Positions 47,792 to 58,968 of a DNA stretch of 64,000 nucleotides are shown piece after piece; positions within the stretch are counted from its first letter, which is position 1; the number at the start of each line of letters is the position of its first letter. Location of the stretch: NCBI RefSeq assembly GCF_001187505.1, contig NZ_CP012150.1, positions 6,110,048 through 6,174,047 on the forward strand, in the 5' to 3' direction. The stretch comes from Mycolicibacterium goodii. GTDB lineage: Bacteria; Actinomycetota; Actinomycetes; Mycobacteriales; Mycobacteriaceae. The position numbers and the translations under genes are program-made. Below the pieces are notes generated by a model. The model ran no database searches and was not told where the DNA came from. It saw only the letters and a list, made by a program, of their open reading frames with translations.

Positions 47792-48310
47792 ATGACGACT
47801 CTGCAGACGGTCTTGACCGCGAGCACCGGCAACTGGGCCCTGGCTCCTGAGCGGTCCACGGTGCGGTTCCGCACCAAGACGATGTGGGGGCTGATGCCAG
47901 TGAACGGGACGTTCACCGAGGTCAGCGGCTCGGGCACGGTGACCGACGACGGTATCTCCGGCCGGGTCGTCATCCGCACGGCCTCGCTGCGCACCGGTAT
48001 CGGCAAACGCGACGAACATCTGCGCTCGGCCGACTTCTTCGACGCCGACAGCCACCCCGAGATCACCGTCGAGGTGACGGGCGCACAGCCCGCGCACGAC
48101 GGGGCGCTGCTGGACGCGACGCTGACCGTGCGCGGCACCTCCCGGCCGTTGCGCCTACCGGTCGAGGTGAACGTTCCCGGCGACGGCACCCTGCGGGTGT
48201 CGGGCCGGTGCACGCTGGATCGACGTGATTTCGGGGTGTCGGGCAACATGGTCGGAATGGTGGGAACGTCGACCGACGTCTCGGCCGAGCTGGTGTTCAC
48301 CCGGGCCTGA
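47792..48310 (+). CDS. YceI-family lipid-binding protein
   Basis: A 172-residue lipocalin-like protein of the YceI family, which binds long isoprenoid or amide lipids in relatives. Clear family elements are WALAPERSTVRFRTKTMWG near the start, KRDEHLRSADFFDADSHPEI in the middle, and RRDFGVSG toward the end. No signal peptide is visible, so it is probably cytosolic. A GGGAGG site precedes the ATG. Function in this organism is unknown. Confidence 0.92.
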   Translation: MTTLQTVLTASTGNWALAPERSTVRFRTKTMWGLMPVNGTFTEVSGSGTVTDDGISGRVVIRTASLRTGIGKRDEHLRSADFFDADSHPEITVEVTGAQPAHDGALLDATLTVRGTSRPLRLPVEVNVPGDGTLRVSGRCTLDRRDFGVSGNMVGMVGTSTDVSAELVFTRA

Positions 48311-48373
48311 AGCGGCGCAAGAGAATTCACCGACTTCTCCGACAGGACCGGCCGCAGCCAGTAACATCGGCCT

Positions 48374-48772
48374 ATGGCCGGCTCCGCGCCGCTGCGCATC
48401 CTGGTGTACAGCGACAATCCGCGCACCCGTGAGCAGGTGCGGCTCGCGTTGGGCAAACGGATCCACCCGGAACTCCCCGAGATCGAGTACCTCGACGTCG
48501 CGACCGCGCCCATGGTCATCTCTCACCTGGACGCAGGCGGATTCGATCTGGCTATCCTCGACGGCGAGGCCACCCCGGCCGGCGGTATGGGTGTCGCCAA
48601 GCAGGTCAAGGACGAAATCGACGGCTCCCCGCCGATCCTGGTGCTCGTCGGGCGCGCCGACGACGCCTGGCTCGCCAAGTGGTCGCGCGCCGAGGCGGCC
48701 GTCTCGCATCCGATCGACCCGATCCGGCTGAGTGACGCCGTCGTGTCGCTGCTGCGCGCACCCGCCCAGTAG
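48374..48772 (+). CDS. Atypical stand-alone receiver-domain protein (Rv3143-like)
   Basis: A 132-residue single-domain response-regulator-like protein without an output domain. The usual phosphoryl acceptor fits Asp63 (AILDGEA). The acidic pocket is reduced to SDN near residue 14, and the conserved Lys is replaced within LVGRADD, so it may not be phosphorylated normally. TAACAT lies six bases before the ATG, suggesting a leaderless transcript. Its location just before nuoA matches Rv3143 in M. tuberculosis. No histidine kinase is nearby. Confidence 0.88.
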   Translation: MAGSAPLRILVYSDNPRTREQVRLALGKRIHPELPEIEYLDVATAPMVISHLDAGGFDLAILDGEATPAGGMGVAKQVKDEIDGSPPILVLVGRADDAWLAKWSRAEAAVSHPIDPIRLSDAVVSLLRAPAQ

Positions 48773-48879
48773 TTTCAGCGAATTCCCAGCGAAAAGCGCT
48801 GCCGCCGTTGACGGTTCGCGGCACGGAAACAGCGGCAGTCGTCCACTGCCCCGTTAAGAAACGATACTAACCAAAATAT

Positions 48880-48908
48880 GTGGCACCGGCCGCAAAGCTC
48901 GCTAGGCT
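48880..48908 (+). promoter_or_regulatory. Candidate nuo operon promoter
   Basis: GTGGCA at 48880-48885 and TAGGCT at 48903-48908 are spaced by 17 bases, a fair match to a vegetative sigma promoter, 47 bases before nuoA. The CRP-like site begins at the end of the -10 box. Confidence 0.4.
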
Positions 48909-48923
48909 GTGGGTTAGCTCACA
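48908..48923. promoter_or_regulatory. CRP-like binding site in the nuoA leader
   Basis: TGTGG-GTTAGC-TCACA matches the TGTGA-N6-TCACA consensus of CRP proteins at nine of ten fixed positions. It overlaps the presumed transcription start 32 bases before the nuoA ATG, where a bound protein would more likely repress than activate. Confidence 0.5.
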
Positions 48924-48954
48924 TGGACAGCCCACCGAGGGAGCGACCGCGCGT

Positions 48955-49323
48955 ATGAATGTGTACACGCCAATCCTGGTTCTGGGGGCGATCGCGGCCG
49001 TTTTCGCCGTGGTATCCGTAGGGATCGCCCTCGTGATCGGCCCACGGCGGTTCAACCGGTCGAAACTCGAAGCCTACGAATGCGGGATCGACCCCCTGCC
49101 GCCCGTCGCGGCGGGACTCACCGGCCAACGCATACCGATGCGGTACTACCTGACGGCGATGTTGTTCATCGTGTTCGACATCGAGATCGTCTTTCTGTAC
49201 CCGTGGGCGGTGGCCTTCGACAGCCTGGGCCTGTTCGCGGTGATCGAGATGCTGCTGTTCATGCTCACCGTGTTCGTGGCATACGCCTATGTCTGGCGGC
49301 GAGGGGGCCTGAATTGGGACTAG
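48955..49323 (+). CDS. nuoA: NADH dehydrogenase I subunit NuoA
   Basis: A 122-residue membrane subunit of complex I with three helices. YECGIDPLP in the first loop and the conserved [13 protein letters not shown] in the second helix are family marks. It caps the start of the membrane arm near the quinone site. The ATG at 48955 is used; an ORF of 25 extra upstream codons has no site. It is the first of 14 nuo genes and overlaps nuoB by 10 bases. Confidence 0.96.
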   Translation: MNVYTPILVLGAIAAVFAVVSVGIALVIGPRRFNRSKLEAYECGIDPLPPVAAGLTGQRIPMRYYLTAMLFIVFDIEIVFLYPWAVAFDSLGLFAVIEMLLFMLTVFVAYAYVWRRGGLNWD

Positions 49324-49868
49324 AGGAACGTCTGCCCGGCGGAATCCTGCTTTCGACGGTCGAGACGGTTGCCGGATACGTCCGTAAAGGTTCGCTGTGG
49401 CCCGCGACGTTCGGGCTGGCCTGCTGTGCGATCGAGATGATGTCAACCGCCGGACCGCGCTTCGACATTGCCCGGTTCGGCATGGAGCGATTCTCCGCGA
49501 CACCACGGCAGGCCGATCTGATGATCGTCGCGGGCCGGGTGAGCCAGAAGATGGCACCGGTGCTGCGCCAGATCTACGACCAGATGGTCGAACCGAAATG
49601 GGTGCTGGCCATGGGGGTCTGCGCATCGTCGGGTGGCATGTTCAACAACTACGCGGTGGTGCAGGGCGTCGACCACGTGGTGCCGGTGGACATCTACCTG
49701 CCGGGGTGCCCGCCGCGTCCCGAGATGCTGCTGCATGCAATCCTCAAGCTGCACGACAAGATTCAGCAGATGCCGCTCGGGGTGAACCGCGAGGAGGCCA
49801 TCCGCGAGGCCGAGCAGGCCGCCCTCGCCATACCCCCGACCATCGAACTCAAGGGGTTGTTGCGGTGA
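49314..49868 (+). CDS. nuoB: NADH dehydrogenase I subunit NuoB
   Basis: A 184-residue iron-sulfur subunit carrying the last cluster, N2, next to ubiquinone or menaquinone. Ligand cysteines are the adjacent Cys37-Cys38 in GLACCAIEM, Cys103 in GVCASSG and Cys132 in PGCPPRPE. The start is a TTG overlapping the end of nuoA by 10 bases; this gives [11 protein letters not shown], as in the M. tuberculosis protein, and no ATG is available. Confidence 0.96.
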   Translation: MGLEERLPGGILLSTVETVAGYVRKGSLWPATFGLACCAIEMMSTAGPRFDIARFGMERFSATPRQADLMIVAGRVSQKMAPVLRQIYDQMVEPKWVLAMGVCASSGGMFNNYAVVQGVDHVVPVDIYLPGCPPRPEMLLHAILKLHDKIQQMPLGVNREEAIREAEQAALAIPPTIELKGLLR

Positions 49869-50575
49869 GCACCTCCAACGGATCCGCCAACGGCACCAAC
49901 GGCTCGCCCCGCGGTGACGATCCGGAGATCATCGCGGTGCGCCGAGGGATGTTCGGCAGCCGGGGCACCGGCGACACGTCCGGGTACGGGCGCCTGGTGC
50001 GTCCGGTGGCGCTTCCCGGCAGTTCCCCGCGCCCGTACGGCGGCTATTTCGACGCCGTGATGGACCGTCTGGCCGAGATGCTCGGCGAGGAACGCTACGC
50101 GATGTCGATCGAACGGGTCGTCGTCTACCGCGATCAGTTGACCGTCGAGGTCAGCCGGGTGCAACTGCCCGCGGTGGCAGGCGTATTGCGTGACGACCCG
50201 CAACTGCGGTTCGAGTTGTGCCTCGGGGTGAGCGGCGTGCACTACCCGGAGGACACCGGGCGCGAACTGCATGCCGTCTACCCGCTGATGTCGATCACCC
50301 ACAACCGCCGCATCCAACTGGAAGTCGCGGCGCCGGACGCCGATCCGCACATCCCGTCGCTGTACGCCGTCTACCCCACCACCGACTGGCACGAGCGGGA
50401 GACCTACGACTTCTTCGGGATCATCTTCGACGGGCATCCGTCGTTGACGCGCATCGAGATGCCCGACGACTGGGTCGGCCATCCGCAGCGCAAAGACTAT
50501 CCGCTGGGCGGTATTCCGGTGGAGTACCACGGCGCCCAGATTCCGCCGCCCGATCAGCGGAGGTCCTACAGCTGA
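49865..50575 (+). CDS. nuoC: NADH dehydrogenase I subunit NuoC
   Basis: A 236-residue hydrophilic subunit of the connecting arm, separate from NuoD. The conserved block [17 protein letters not shown] then [17 protein letters not shown] identifies it. A low-complexity Asn/Gly/Ser N-terminus of about 20 residues is mycobacterial. The GTG start overlaps the nuoB stop as GTGA. Confidence 0.96.
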   Translation: MSTSNGSANGTNGSPRGDDPEIIAVRRGMFGSRGTGDTSGYGRLVRPVALPGSSPRPYGGYFDAVMDRLAEMLGEERYAMSIERVVVYRDQLTVEVSRVQLPAVAGVLRDDPQLRFELCLGVSGVHYPEDTGRELHAVYPLMSITHNRRIQLEVAAPDADPHIPSLYAVYPTTDWHERETYDFFGIIFDGHPSLTRIEMPDDWVGHPQRKDYPLGGIPVEYHGAQIPPPDQRRSYS

Positions 50576-51903
50576 TGAGTACATCGACGGTCCCGCCCGA
50601 CGGCGGGGAGAAGGTTGTCGTAGTCGGCGGCAACGACTGGGAACAGGTGGTGGCCGCCGCCCGGTCGAGCGCCGCGGCGCAGGCCGGCGAACGGATCGTG
50701 GTCAACATGGGTCCGCAGCATCCGTCCACCCACGGGGTGCTGAGGCTGATCTTGGAGATCGAGGGCGAGATCATCACCGAGGCCCGTTGCGGCATCGGCT
50801 ATCTGCACACCGGCATCGAGAAGAACCTCGAGTTCCGCAACTGGACACAGGGTGTCACGTTCGTCACCCGGATGGACTACCTGTCACCGTTTTTCAACGA
50901 GACGGCGTACTGCCTGGGTGTGGAGAAACTGCTCGGCATCACCGATGACATCCCCGAGCGGGCCAGCGTCATCCGGGTGATGCTGATGGAACTCAACCGG
51001 ATCTCGTCGCACCTGGTGGCGCTGGCCACCGGCGGCATGGAACTGGGCGCCATGAGCGCGATGTTCTACGGGTTCCGTGAACGCGAAGAGATCCTGCGGG
51101 TGTTCGAGTCGATCACCGGTCTGCGGATGAACCACGCTTACATCCGCCCCGGCGGAATGGCCGCCGATCTGCCCGACGAAGCGGAAGCCCAGGTGCGCAA
51201 CCTGGTTGAGCTGCTGCCGAAACGCCTGCAGGACCTGGAGGATCTGCTCAACGAGAACCACATCTGGAAGGCCCGCACGGTCGGCGTCGGCTACCTGGAC
51301 CTCACCGGCTGCATCGCGCTTGGCATCACCGGACCGATCCTGCGGTCCACCGGACTGCCCCACGATCTTCGTAGATCGCAACCGTACTGCGGTTACGAGA
51401 ACTACGAGTTCGACGTCATCACCGACGACCGGTGCGACTCGTACGGCCGGTACATCATCCGGGTCAAGGAGATGCACGAGTCGGTCAAGATCGTCGAGCA
51501 GTGCCTGGACAGGCTGAAGCCGGGCCCGGTGATGATCACCGACAAGAAACTGGCGTGGCCGGCCGACCTGAAACTGGGGCCCGACGGTCTGGGGAATTCG
51601 CCCGAGCACATCGCGAAGATCATGGGCAAGTCGATGGAAGGCCTGATCCACCACTTCAAGCTGGTCACCGAGGGCATCCGGGTCCCGCCGGGACAGGTGT
51701 ACGTCGCGGTCGAATCTCCGCGCGGTGAACTCGGCGTGCACATGGTCTCCGACGGTGGCACCCGACCCTACCGCGTGCACTACCGCGACCCGTCGTTCAC
51801 GAATCTGCAAGCGGTTGCGGCGATGTGCGAGGGCGGCATGGTGGCCGACGCGATCGCCGCGGTGGCGTCGATCGATCCGGTGATGGGCGGAGTGGACAGA
51901 TGA
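50575..51903 (+). CDS. nuoD: NADH dehydrogenase I subunit NuoD
   Basis: A 442-residue subunit that forms the quinone cavity with Nuo[16 protein letters not shown] contains the quinone-binding His, [11 protein letters not shown] and [11 protein letters not shown] follow, and the end has [11 protein letters not shown]. It descends from the large subunit of NiFe hydrogenase but lacks the nickel cysteines. It overlaps nuoC by one base (TGATG) and nuoE by four. Confidence 0.97.
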   Translation: MSTSTVPPDGGEKVVVVGGNDWEQVVAAARSSAAAQAGERIVVNMGPQHPSTHGVLRLILEIEGEIITEARCGIGYLHTGIEKNLEFRNWTQGVTFVTRMDYLSPFFNETAYCLGVEKLLGITDDIPERASVIRVMLMELNRISSHLVALATGGMELGAMSAMFYGFREREEILRVFESITGLRMNHAYIRPGGMAADLPDEAEAQVRNLVELLPKRLQDLEDLLNENHIWKARTVGVGYLDLTGCIALGITGPILRSTGLPHDLRRSQPYCGYENYEFDVITDDRCDSYGRYIIRVKEMHESVKIVEQCLDRLKPGPVMITDKKLAWPADLKLGPDGLGNSPEHIAKIMGKSMEGLIHHFKLVTEGIRVPPGQVYVAVESPRGELGVHMVSDGGTRPYRVHYRDPSFTNLQAVAAMCEGGMVADAIAAVASIDPVMGGVDR

Positions 51904-52649
51904 GTGAGGTTTTCCTGGAACTGGGCCAACGGCCCGACGAAGCGGGTCCGCCGATCAGCGGACCCGCGACGTATCCCGACGACGTCGTCGAGACCCTGCG
52001 GGTCGACGCGGAACAGATCATCGCGCGCTATCCCGAACCACGTTCGGCCCTGCTGCCGCTGCTGCACCTGGTGCAGGCACAGGACGGCTACCTCACCCCG
52101 GCCGGGATCGGTTTCTGCGCCGCGCAATTGGGGCTGACCGAGGCCGAGGTCACGGCGGTGGCCACGTTCTACTCGATGTACCGCCGCACCCCCACCGGTG
52201 ACTACCTCGTCGGGGTGTGCACCAACACCCTGTGCGCGATCATGGGCGGCGACGCGATCCTCGACGCGCTCGAAGAACATCTCGGTGTCCACCCGGGCCA
52301 GACCACACCGGACGGCCGGGTCACCTTGGAGCACATCGAATGCAACGCCGCATGCGATTACGCACCGGTGGTGATGGTCAACTGGGAGTTCTACGACAAC
52401 CAGACACCGTCGTCCGCGCGCGATCTCGTCGACGGTCTGCGGTCGGGATCACCACCGGCACCCACGCGCGGGTCGCTGTGCACGTTCCGCGAAACCGCCC
52501 GCACCCTGGCTGGTCTGGGGGCCGGCCCGACCGATCCGAACACCACCGGCGGTACGCCGGGCGCGGCCACCCTGGCCGGCCTCACGCTCGCCCGTGAGCG
52601 CGGTATGGCCGCCCCGACACCGCCCGAGACGAACGGATCGGCGTCATGA
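51900..52649 (+). CDS. nuoE: NADH dehydrogenase I subunit NuoE
   Basis: A 249-residue thioredoxin-fold subunit with the [2Fe-2S] cluster N1a. Ligands are Cys107 and Cys112 in VCTNTLC and Cys148 and Cys152 in ECNAAC. A C-terminal extension of about 70 residues, rich in Gly, Pro and Thr, is longer than in E. coli. Overlaps nuoD and nuoF by four bases each. Part of the NADH-input module with NuoF and NuoG. Confidence 0.96.
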   Translation: MSEVFLELGQRPDEAGPPISGPATYPDDVVETLRVDAEQIIARYPEPRSALLPLLHLVQAQDGYLTPAGIGFCAAQLGLTEAEVTAVATFYSMYRRTPTGDYLVGVCTNTLCAIMGGDAILDALEEHLGVHPGQTTPDGRVTLEHIECNAACDYAPVVMVNWEFYDNQTPSSARDLVDGLRSGSPPAPTRGSLCTFRETARTLAGLGAGPTDPNTTGGTPGAATLAGLTLARERGMAAPTPPETNGSAS

Positions 52650-53977
52650 CCCCACTGACCCCGGTGCTCAGCCGGTTCTGGGACCAACCCGAACCGTGGA
52701 CGCTGGACACCTACCGCCGCCACGGCGGATACCAGGGGCTGCAGCGCGCCCTGTCGATGAGCCCGGACGATGTCATCGCGTTCGTCAAGGATTCGGGCCT
52801 GCGGGGCCGCGGCGGCGCCGGATTCCCCACCGGCACCAAGTGGTCGTTCATCCCGCAGGAGCGCGGTGACCAGCCCGCCGGCGGTCCCGCCGCCAAACCG
52901 CACTATCTGGTGATCAACGCCGACGAGTCCGAACCAGGTACCTGCAAGGACATTCCGCTGCTGCTGACCACACCGCACTTCTTGGTCGAGGGCGCCATCA
53001 TCGCGGCGTACGCCATCCGGGCCAGACATGCGTTCATCTACGTGCGCGGCGAGGTGGTGCCGGTGCTGCGGCGGTTGCAGGCCGCGGTGGCCGAGGCCTA
53101 CGCGGCGGGCTATCTCGGGACCGACATCCTCGGTTCGGGGTTCGACCTCGACCTGATCGTGCATGCCGGTGCGGGCGCATACATCTGCGGTGAGGAGACC
53201 GCGCTGCTCGATTCGCTCGAGGGTCGGCGCGGGCAACCCCGGCTGCGGCCGCCGTTTCCCGCGGTGGCGGGTCTGTACGCGTGCCCCACGGTGGTCAACA
53301 ACGTCGAGTCCATCGCGAGCGTGCCGCCGATCCTGGTCAACGGTGTCGACTGGTTCCGGTCGATGGGTTCGGAGAAATCCCCCGGCTTCACCCTGTATTC
53401 GCTGTCCGGGCACGTCACGCGGCCCGGCCAGTACGAGGCTCCGCTCGGGATCACGCTGCGCGAGCTGCTGGATTACGCCGGAGGTGTCCGGGCCGGGCAT
53501 CAGCTGAAGTTCTGGACACCGGGCGGGTCGTCGACTCCGCTGCTGACGGCCGAACACCTCGACGTGCCACTGGATTACGAGGGCATGGCATCGGTCGGGT
53601 CGATGCTGGGCACGAAGGCGCTGCAGATCTTCGACGAGACCACGTGCGTGGTGCGCGCGGTGCGCCGGTGGACGCAGTTCTACGCCCACGAGTCCTGCGG
53701 CAAGTGCACCCCGTGCCGCGAGGGCACCTACTGGCTGGCCCAGATCTACGCGCGGCTGGAGACCGGGGCAGGCACGCAGGCCGACATCGACAAGCTGCTC
53801 GACATCTCCGACAACATCTTCGGAAAGTCGTTCTGCGCGTTGGGCGACGGCGCGGCCAGCCCGATCATGTCCTCGATCAGACATTTCCGAGACGAGTACG
53901 TGGCCCACCTCGACGGCGGGTGTCCGTTCGATCCACACGCCTCGACGCTGATGGCCACCGAAGGGGCAGGTGTGTAG
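52646..53977 (+). CDS. nuoF: NADH dehydrogenase I subunit NuoF
   Basis: A 443-residue catalytic subunit that binds NADH and FMN. The [16 protein letters not shown] block (near 51-66) and [12 protein letters not shown] bind FMN and NADH. The [4Fe-4S] cluster N3 is held by [12 protein letters not shown] near 350-357 and a Cys in SFCALGDGA near 397. Starts with ATGA overlap on nuoE and is followed by an 88-base gap with a palindromic element. Confidence 0.97.
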   Translation: MTPLTPVLSRFWDQPEPWTLDTYRRHGGYQGLQRALSMSPDDVIAFVKDSGLRGRGGAGFPTGTKWSFIPQERGDQPAGGPAAKPHYLVINADESEPGTCKDIPLLLTTPHFLVEGAIIAAYAIRARHAFIYVRGEVVPVLRRLQAAVAEAYAAGYLGTDILGSGFDLDLIVHAGAGAYICGEETALLDSLEGRRGQPRLRPPFPAVAGLYACPTVVNNVESIASVPPILVNGVDWFRSMGSEKSPGFTLYSLSGHVTRPGQYEAPLGITLRELLDYAGGVRAGHQLKFWTPGGSSTPLLTAEHLDVPLDYEGMASVGSMLGTKALQIFDETTCVVRAVRRWTQFYAHESCGKCTPCREGTYWLAQIYARLETGAGTQADIDKLLDISDNIFGKSFCALGDGAASPIMSSIRHFRDEYVAHLDGGCPFDPHASTLMATEGAGV

Positions 53978-53986
53978 CGATGACCT

Positions 53987-54043
53987 CGAGTGTGCGCCTC
54001 CACACGGTCCGCGCGGCGTGCCGCGTACCAAACCGCACACTCG
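53987..54043. repeat. Palindromic intergenic repeat element, copy 2, inside the nuo operon
   Basis: CGAGTGTGCG at 53987-53996 and CGCACACTCG at 54034-54043 form a perfect 10-bp inverted repeat around 37 bases, with GC-rich inner pairing. Its arms and spacing match the copy at 24385-24440. It fills most of the only large gap in the nuo operon and could form an RNA hairpin between nuoF and nuoG. Confidence 0.8.
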
Positions 54044-54065
54044 CCGCAAGGAAAGGGGGACGCCG

Positions 54066-56450
54066 GTGACGCTGGCCGAGCCGACCAAGGACACCCCACC
54101 GGTCGAGATGGTGTCGCTGACCATCGACGACCACGAGATCAGCGTTCCCAAGGGCACATTGCTGATCCGGGCCGCCGAGTTGATGGGCATCCAGATCCCG
54201 CGGTTTTGCGACCACCCGCTGCTCGACCCGGTCGGCGCGTGCAGGCAGTGCCTCGTCGAGGTCGAGGGACAGCGCAAACCGATGGCGTCGTGCACCACGA
54301 CGGTCATGCCGGACATGGTGGTCCGCACGCAGTTCACCTCCGAGGCCGCCGACAAGGCGCAGCGCGGTGTCATGGAACTGCTGCTGATCAACCATCCGCT
54401 CGACTGCCCGATCTGTGACAAGGGCGGCGAATGCCCGCTGCAGAACCAGGCGATGTCCAACGGCCGGCCGGAAACCCGGTTCGAGGACGTCAAGCGGACG
54501 TTCCCCAAACCGATCAACATCTCGTCGCAGGTGCTGCTCGACCGGGAACGCTGCGTGCTGTGTGCCCGCTGCACCCGGTTCTCGTCGCAGATCGCCGGTG
54601 ATCCGTTCATCGACCTCATGGAACGCGGTGCGCTGCAACAGGTCGGCATCGGCCAGGACAAACCGTTCCAGTCGTACTTCTCCGGAAACACCGTGCAGAT
54701 CTGCCCGGTGGGCGCGCTGACCGGGACCGCCTACCGGTTCCGGGCCCGCCCGTTCGACCTGGTGTCCAGCCCGAGCGTGTGCGAACACTGCGCGTCGGGA
54801 TGCGCGCAGCGCACCGACCACCGGCGCGGAAAGGTGTTGCGCCGCCTGGCCGGTGACGACCCCGAGGTCAACGAGGAGTGGAACTGCGACAAGGGCCGGT
54901 GGGCGTTCACGTACGCCACGGTCGGTGACCGGATCACCACGCCGATGCTGCGCGACGGCGGTGCGCTGCGTCCCGCGTCGTGGTCGGAGGCACTCACGGT
55001 GGCCGCCACCGGCCTGCTCGCCGCGGCGGGCAGCACCGGGGTGCTCGTGGGCGGCCGGTGCACCGTGCAGGACGCCTATGCGTACGCCAAGTTCGCCCGA
55101 ATGGTCCTCAACACCAACGACGTCGACTTCCGCGCCCGCCCGCACTCGACCGAGGAGGCCGAGTTCCTGGCCGCCCAGGTCGCCGGGCAGACCATGGGCC
55201 TGCGTTACGCCGAACTGGAACACGCGCCGACGGTGCTGCTCGCCGGGTTCGAGCCCGAGGAGGAGTCGCCGATCGTGTTCCTGCGCCTGCGCAAGGGCGT
55301 TCGCAAGAACGGCGTGCGGGTGCTGTCGGTGGCGCCGTGGGGCCGCCGCGGACTCACCAAGTTGGCGGGCACCCTGCTGCCGACCGTGCCGGGTGACGAG
55401 GCCGCCGCACTCGACCGGTTGCACGACGACGACCGGCTGCGCACCCCGGGTGCGGTCATCCTGGTCGGCGAGCGCCTCGCGACCAGCGCGGGTGCGCTGT
55501 CCGCGGCAGTGCGGCTGGCCACGGCGACCGGCGCACGGCTGGCATGGATTCCGCGACGTGCTGGTGAGCGCGGCGCGGTCGAGGCCGGTGCGCTGCCCAA
55601 TCTGCTGCCCGGCGGCCGACCGGTGCACGACGCCGCCGCGCGCGCCGAAGTGGCGCGCGTCTGGAACATCTCCGCGCTGCCGGACACACCCGGGCGGGAC
55701 ACCGCCGCGATCCTGTCCACCGCCGCGAGCGGCCGGCTGGCCGCACTGCTGATCGGCGGTGTCGAACTCGGCGATCTCGCCGACCCGGAGCTGGCTGTGG
55801 CCGCGGTGCAGACCACGCCGTTCGTGGTGAGCCTGGAGCTTCGCGAAAGCGCCGTCACCGAACTGGCCGACGTGGTGTTCCCCGCCGCGCCGGTGGTGGA
55901 GAAGGCCGGCTCGTTCATGAACTGGGAGGGGCGTTCTCGGCCGTTTGTGCCGTCGCTGCAGACCAACGCGATACCGGATCTGCGTGTGCTGCACTATCTT
56001 GCCGACGAGATCGGCATCGACCTCGGGCTGCCCGGCGTCGATGCGGCCGACTCCGAACTCGCCCGGCTGGGCCCCTGGAACGGTACCCGCTCCCCCGCAC
56101 CCGCGGTGGCGCCCACCGCGATCGCCGAACCCGGTCCGGGGCAGGCGGTCCTGGCGAGTTGGCGCATGCTGCTCGACGCCGGTCGCCTGCAGGACGGTGA
56201 ACCACACCTGGCCGGCACCGCGGTGCGAGCGGTGGCGCGGATGTCGGCCGCGACCGCGGCGGACATCGGGACCCGCGACGGTGCGCCGGTGACCGTGAGC
56301 ACCGAACGCGGCGCGATCACGTTGCCGCTGGCCGTCACCGACATGCCCGACCGGGTGGTGTGGCTGCCGATGAACTCGCCGGGATCGGCGGTGCACCAAC
56401 GTCTCGGTGTGACGGCGGGCGCCGTGGTGTCGATCGGAGCCGGGTCATGA
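54066..56450 (+). CDS. nuoG: NADH dehydrogenase I subunit NuoG
   Basis: A 794-residue iron-sulfur subunit. The N-terminal ferredoxin domain has a [2Fe-2S] site ([15 protein letters not shown]), the [17 protein letters not shown] region, and a ferredoxin-like [4Fe-4S] set ([10 protein letters not shown]). CEHCASGC followed by WNCDKGR fits the off-path N7 cluster found in only some complexes I. The remainder is a molybdopterin-oxidoreductase-like domain without an evident cofactor role. The start is the GTG at 54066 after AAGGAAAGGGGG; 32 upstream codons run through the palindromic repeat and are rejected. Confidence 0.96.
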   Translation: MTLAEPTKDTPPVEMVSLTIDDHEISVPKGTLLIRAAELMGIQIPRFCDHPLLDPVGACRQCLVEVEGQRKPMASCTTTVMPDMVVRTQFTSEAADKAQRGVMELLLINHPLDCPICDKGGECPLQNQAMSNGRPETRFEDVKRTFPKPINISSQVLLDRERCVLCARCTRFSSQIAGDPFIDLMERGALQQVGIGQDKPFQSYFSGNTVQICPVGALTGTAYRFRARPFDLVSSPSVCEHCASGCAQRTDHRRGKVLRRLAGDDPEVNEEWNCDKGRWAFTYATVGDRITTPMLRDGGALRPASWSEALTVAATGLLAAAGSTGVLVGGRCTVQDAYAYAKFARMVLNTNDVDFRARPHSTEEAEFLAAQVAGQTMGLRYAELEHAPTVLLAGFEPEEESPIVFLRLRKGVRKNGVRVLSVAPWGRRGLTKLAGTLLPTVPGDEAAALDRLHDDDRLRTPGAVILVGERLATSAGALSAAVRLATATGARLAWIPRRAGERGAVEAGALPNLLPGGRPVHDAAARAEVARVWNISALPDTPGRDTAAILSTAASGRLAALLIGGVELGDLADPELAVAAVQTTPFVVSLELRESAVTELADVVFPAAPVVEKAGSFMNWEGRSRPFVPSLQTNAIPDLRVLHYLADEIGIDLGLPGVDAADSELARLGPWNGTRSPAPAVAPTAIAEPGPGQAVLASWRMLLDAGRLQDGEPHLAGTAVRAVARMSAATAADIGTRDGAPVTVSTERGAITLPLAVTDMPDRVVWLPMNSPGSAVHQRLGVTAGAVVSIGAGS

Positions 56451-57673
56451 CACATCCGGACCCCACACTGTTCGGCCACGATCCGTGGTGGCTCGTGCTC
56501 GCCAAGGCCGTCGCGATCTTCGCCTTCCTGGTGTTGACCGTGCTCGCGGCGATCCTCATCGAACGGAAACTGCTGGGCCGCATGCAGATGCGGTTCGGCC
56601 CGAACCGCGTGGGACCGGCCGGCCTGCTGCAGTCGCTGGCCGACGGTGTCAAGCTCGCGCTCAAGGAAGGCCTCGTCCCGGCGGGGGTTGACAAGCCGAT
56701 CTATCTGCTCGCACCGGTCATCTCGGTGATCCCCGCGTTCATGGCGTTCGCGGTGATCCCCATGGGCGGCGCGGTCTCGGTGTTCGGCCACCGCACCCCG
56801 CTGCAACTGACCGACCTGCCGGTCGCGGTGCTCTACATCCTGGCGGTGACGTCGATCGGCGTGTACGGCATCGTGCTCGCCGGTTGGGCGTCGGGGTCCA
56901 CCTATCCCCTGCTCGGCGGGCTGCGGTCGAGCGCACAGGTGATCTCCTACGAGATCGCGATGGCGCTGTCATTCGCCGCGGTGTTCCTGTACGCGGGCAC
57001 GATGTCGACATCGGGCATCGTGGCCGCGCAGAACGACACCTGGTACGTCTTCCTGCTGCTGCCGTCGTTCCTGGTGTACGCCGTGTCGATGGTCGGCGAA
57101 ACCAACCGGGCGCCTTTCGATCTGCCCGAGGCCGAAGGCGAACTGGTCGGCGGGTTCCACACCGAATACTCGTCGCTGAAGTTCGCGATGTTCATGCTCG
57201 CCGAATACGTCAACATGACCACGGTGTCGGCGCTGGCCACCACGATGTTCCTGGGCGGCTGGCATGCACCGTTCCCGTTCAACCTGATCGACGGTGCCAA
57301 TAGCGGATGGTGGCCGCTGCTGTGGTTCACCGCCAAGGTGTGGACGTTCCTGTTCCTGTACTTCTGGCTGCGGGCCACGCTGCCGCGCCTGCGGTACGAC
57401 CAGTTCATGGCGCTGGGCTGGAAGGTGCTGATCCCGGTGTCGCTGCTGTGGATCATGGTCGTCGCGATCACCCGCAGCCTGCGCCAGCACGGTGAGCAGG
57501 GGTGGGCCACCTGGCTGGTCAGCGCCGCCGTGCTGGCGGTCGTGGTGCTGGCGTGGGGTCTGTGGAGATCCCTGCGGCGCAGGACCGTTCCGCCGCCACC
57601 TCAGCAGAGCACCGGGGCATACCCGGTGCCGCCGTTGCCGACCGTCGGCACGAAGGAGACCGCTGATGCCTAA
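56447..57673 (+). CDS. nuoH: NADH dehydrogenase I subunit NuoH
   Basis: A 408-residue membrane subunit with eight helices that links the quinone cavity to the proton channels. The loop [20 protein letters not shown], and [20 protein letters not shown] with conserved acidic residues, are diagnostic. A Pro/Gln tail extends the C-terminus. It overlaps nuoG (ATGA) and nuoI (8 bases). Confidence 0.97.
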   Translation: MTHPDPTLFGHDPWWLVLAKAVAIFAFLVLTVLAAILIERKLLGRMQMRFGPNRVGPAGLLQSLADGVKLALKEGLVPAGVDKPIYLLAPVISVIPAFMAFAVIPMGGAVSVFGHRTPLQLTDLPVAVLYILAVTSIGVYGIVLAGWASGSTYPLLGGLRSSAQVISYEIAMALSFAAVFLYAGTMSTSGIVAAQNDTWYVFLLLPSFLVYAVSMVGETNRAPFDLPEAEGELVGGFHTEYSSLKFAMFMLAEYVNMTTVSALATTMFLGGWHAPFPFNLIDGANSGWWPLLWFTAKVWTFLFLYFWLRATLPRLRYDQFMALGWKVLIPVSLLWIMVVAITRSLRQHGEQGWATWLVSAAVLAVVVLAWGLWRSLRRRTVPPPPQQSTGAYPVPPLPTVGTKETADA

Positions 57674-58208
57674 ATTCCTCGACGCGCTGGCCGGATTCGC
57701 GGTCACGTTGGGTTCGATGTTCAAGAAGCCCATCACCGAGGGGTATCCGGAGAAACCGGGCCCGGTGGCACCGCGCTACCACGGTCGTCACCAACTCAAC
57801 AGGTACCCGGACGGTTTGGAGAAGTGCATCGGTTGCGAGTTGTGCGCATGGGCGTGCCCGGCCGACGCGATCTACGTCGAAGGTGCGGACAACACGGCCG
57901 AGGAACGCTATTCGCCCGGCGAACGCTACGGGCGGGTCTACCAGATCAACTATCTGCGTTGTATCGGCTGCGGGCTGTGCATCGAGGCCTGCCCCACCCG
58001 CGCCCTGACGATGACCAACGATTACGAGATGGCCGACGACAACCGGTCCGACCTGATCTGGGGCAAGGACAAACTGCTGGCGCCGCTTCAACCCGGCATG
58101 CAGGCCCCGCCGCATGACATGGCGCCGGGCAGCACCGACGACGACTACTACCTGGGCAACATCTCCCCCGTCACCCCCCTGCCCTCCGGCGCCGAGGACG
58201 CCCGATGA
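57666..58208 (+). CDS. nuoI: NADH dehydrogenase I subunit NuoI
   Basis: A 180-residue ferredoxin-like subunit with two [4Fe-4S] clusters (N6a, N6b). The two CxxCxxCxxxCP motifs are [12 protein letters not shown] and [12 protein letters not shown]. It passes electrons from NuoG to NuoB. The ATG at 57666 lies inside the last codons of nuoH. The C-terminus holds an acidic [10 protein letters not shown] stretch. Confidence 0.97.
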   Translation: MPKFLDALAGFAVTLGSMFKKPITEGYPEKPGPVAPRYHGRHQLNRYPDGLEKCIGCELCAWACPADAIYVEGADNTAEERYSPGERYGRVYQINYLRCIGCGLCIEACPTRALTMTNDYEMADDNRSDLIWGKDKLLAPLQPGMQAPPHDMAPGSTDDDYYLGNISPVTPLPSGAEDAR

Positions 58209-58963
58209 ACACGGACCTGGTACTGCTGGCCGCCGAGGGCGCCAGGACGTCCACGGGCGAGGCCGTGGTGTTCTGGATCGTCGGCACCGTCGCGCTCATC
58301 GGGGCGATCGGGGTGGTCACCGCACGTAAGGCCGTGTACTCGGCAGTGTTTTTGGCCTGCACCATGATTTCGCTCGCGGTGCTCTACATCGCGCAGGACG
58401 CGCCGTTCCTCGGAGTGGTGCAGGTGGTGGTCTACACCGGCGCGGTGATGATGCTGTTCCTGTTCGTGCTGATGCTCATCGGCGTCGACCTCACCGAGTC
58501 GCTCGTCGAGACGATCCGGGGGCACCGCGTTGCGGCGCTCGTCGCGGGCATCGGATTCGGGATCCTGGTGATCGCGGGTATCGGCAACGTGTCGGTCGCC
58601 GGGTTCAGCGGTCTGGCCGAAGCCAACAGCGGCGGCAACGTCGAGGGGTTGGCGGCGCTCATCTTCACCCGGTACCTGTGGGCGTTCGAATTGACCAGCG
58701 CGCTGCTGATCACCGCAGCACTGGGCGCGATGGTGCTCGCCCACCGGGAACGCTTCGAACGGCGCAAGACCCAGCGCGAGCTGGCGATCGAACGGTTCCA
58801 GGCCGGCGGGCATCCGACCCCGTTGCCGAATCCCGGTGTGTACGCCAGGCACAACTCCGTCGACGTGCCTGCCCGCCTGCCCGACGGGTCGGATTCCCCG
58901 CTGTCGGTGAGCACGATCCTGCCGCACCGCACGGTCGGCAGCGCAACCAACGGGAAGAGGTGA
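58205..58963 (+). CDS. nuoJ: NADH dehydrogenase I subunit NuoJ
   Basis: A 252-residue membrane subunit with five helices in the first 185 residues ([19 protein letters not shown] and [20 protein letters not shown] are typical), and a hydrophilic tail of about 65 residues with Pro and His. In complex I its third helix has the pi-bulge linked to proton transfer. Overlaps nuoI by four bases (ATGA). Confidence 0.95.
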   Translation: MNTDLVLLAAEGARTSTGEAVVFWIVGTVALIGAIGVVTARKAVYSAVFLACTMISLAVLYIAQDAPFLGVVQVVVYTGAVMMLFLFVLMLIGVDLTESLVETIRGHRVAALVAGIGFGILVIAGIGNVSVAGFSGLAEANSGGNVEGLAALIFTRYLWAFELTSALLITAALGAMVLAHRERFERRKTQRELAIERFQAGGHPTPLPNPGVYARHNSVDVPARLPDGSDSPLSVSTILPHRTVGSATNGKR

Positions 58964-58968
58964 CGCGG

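Noticed and set aside
52391..56399. Very long minus-strand frames (766 and 840 codons) opposite nuoE-nuoG
   Set aside because: They lie antisense to unmistakable complex I subunits and have no recognisable domains.
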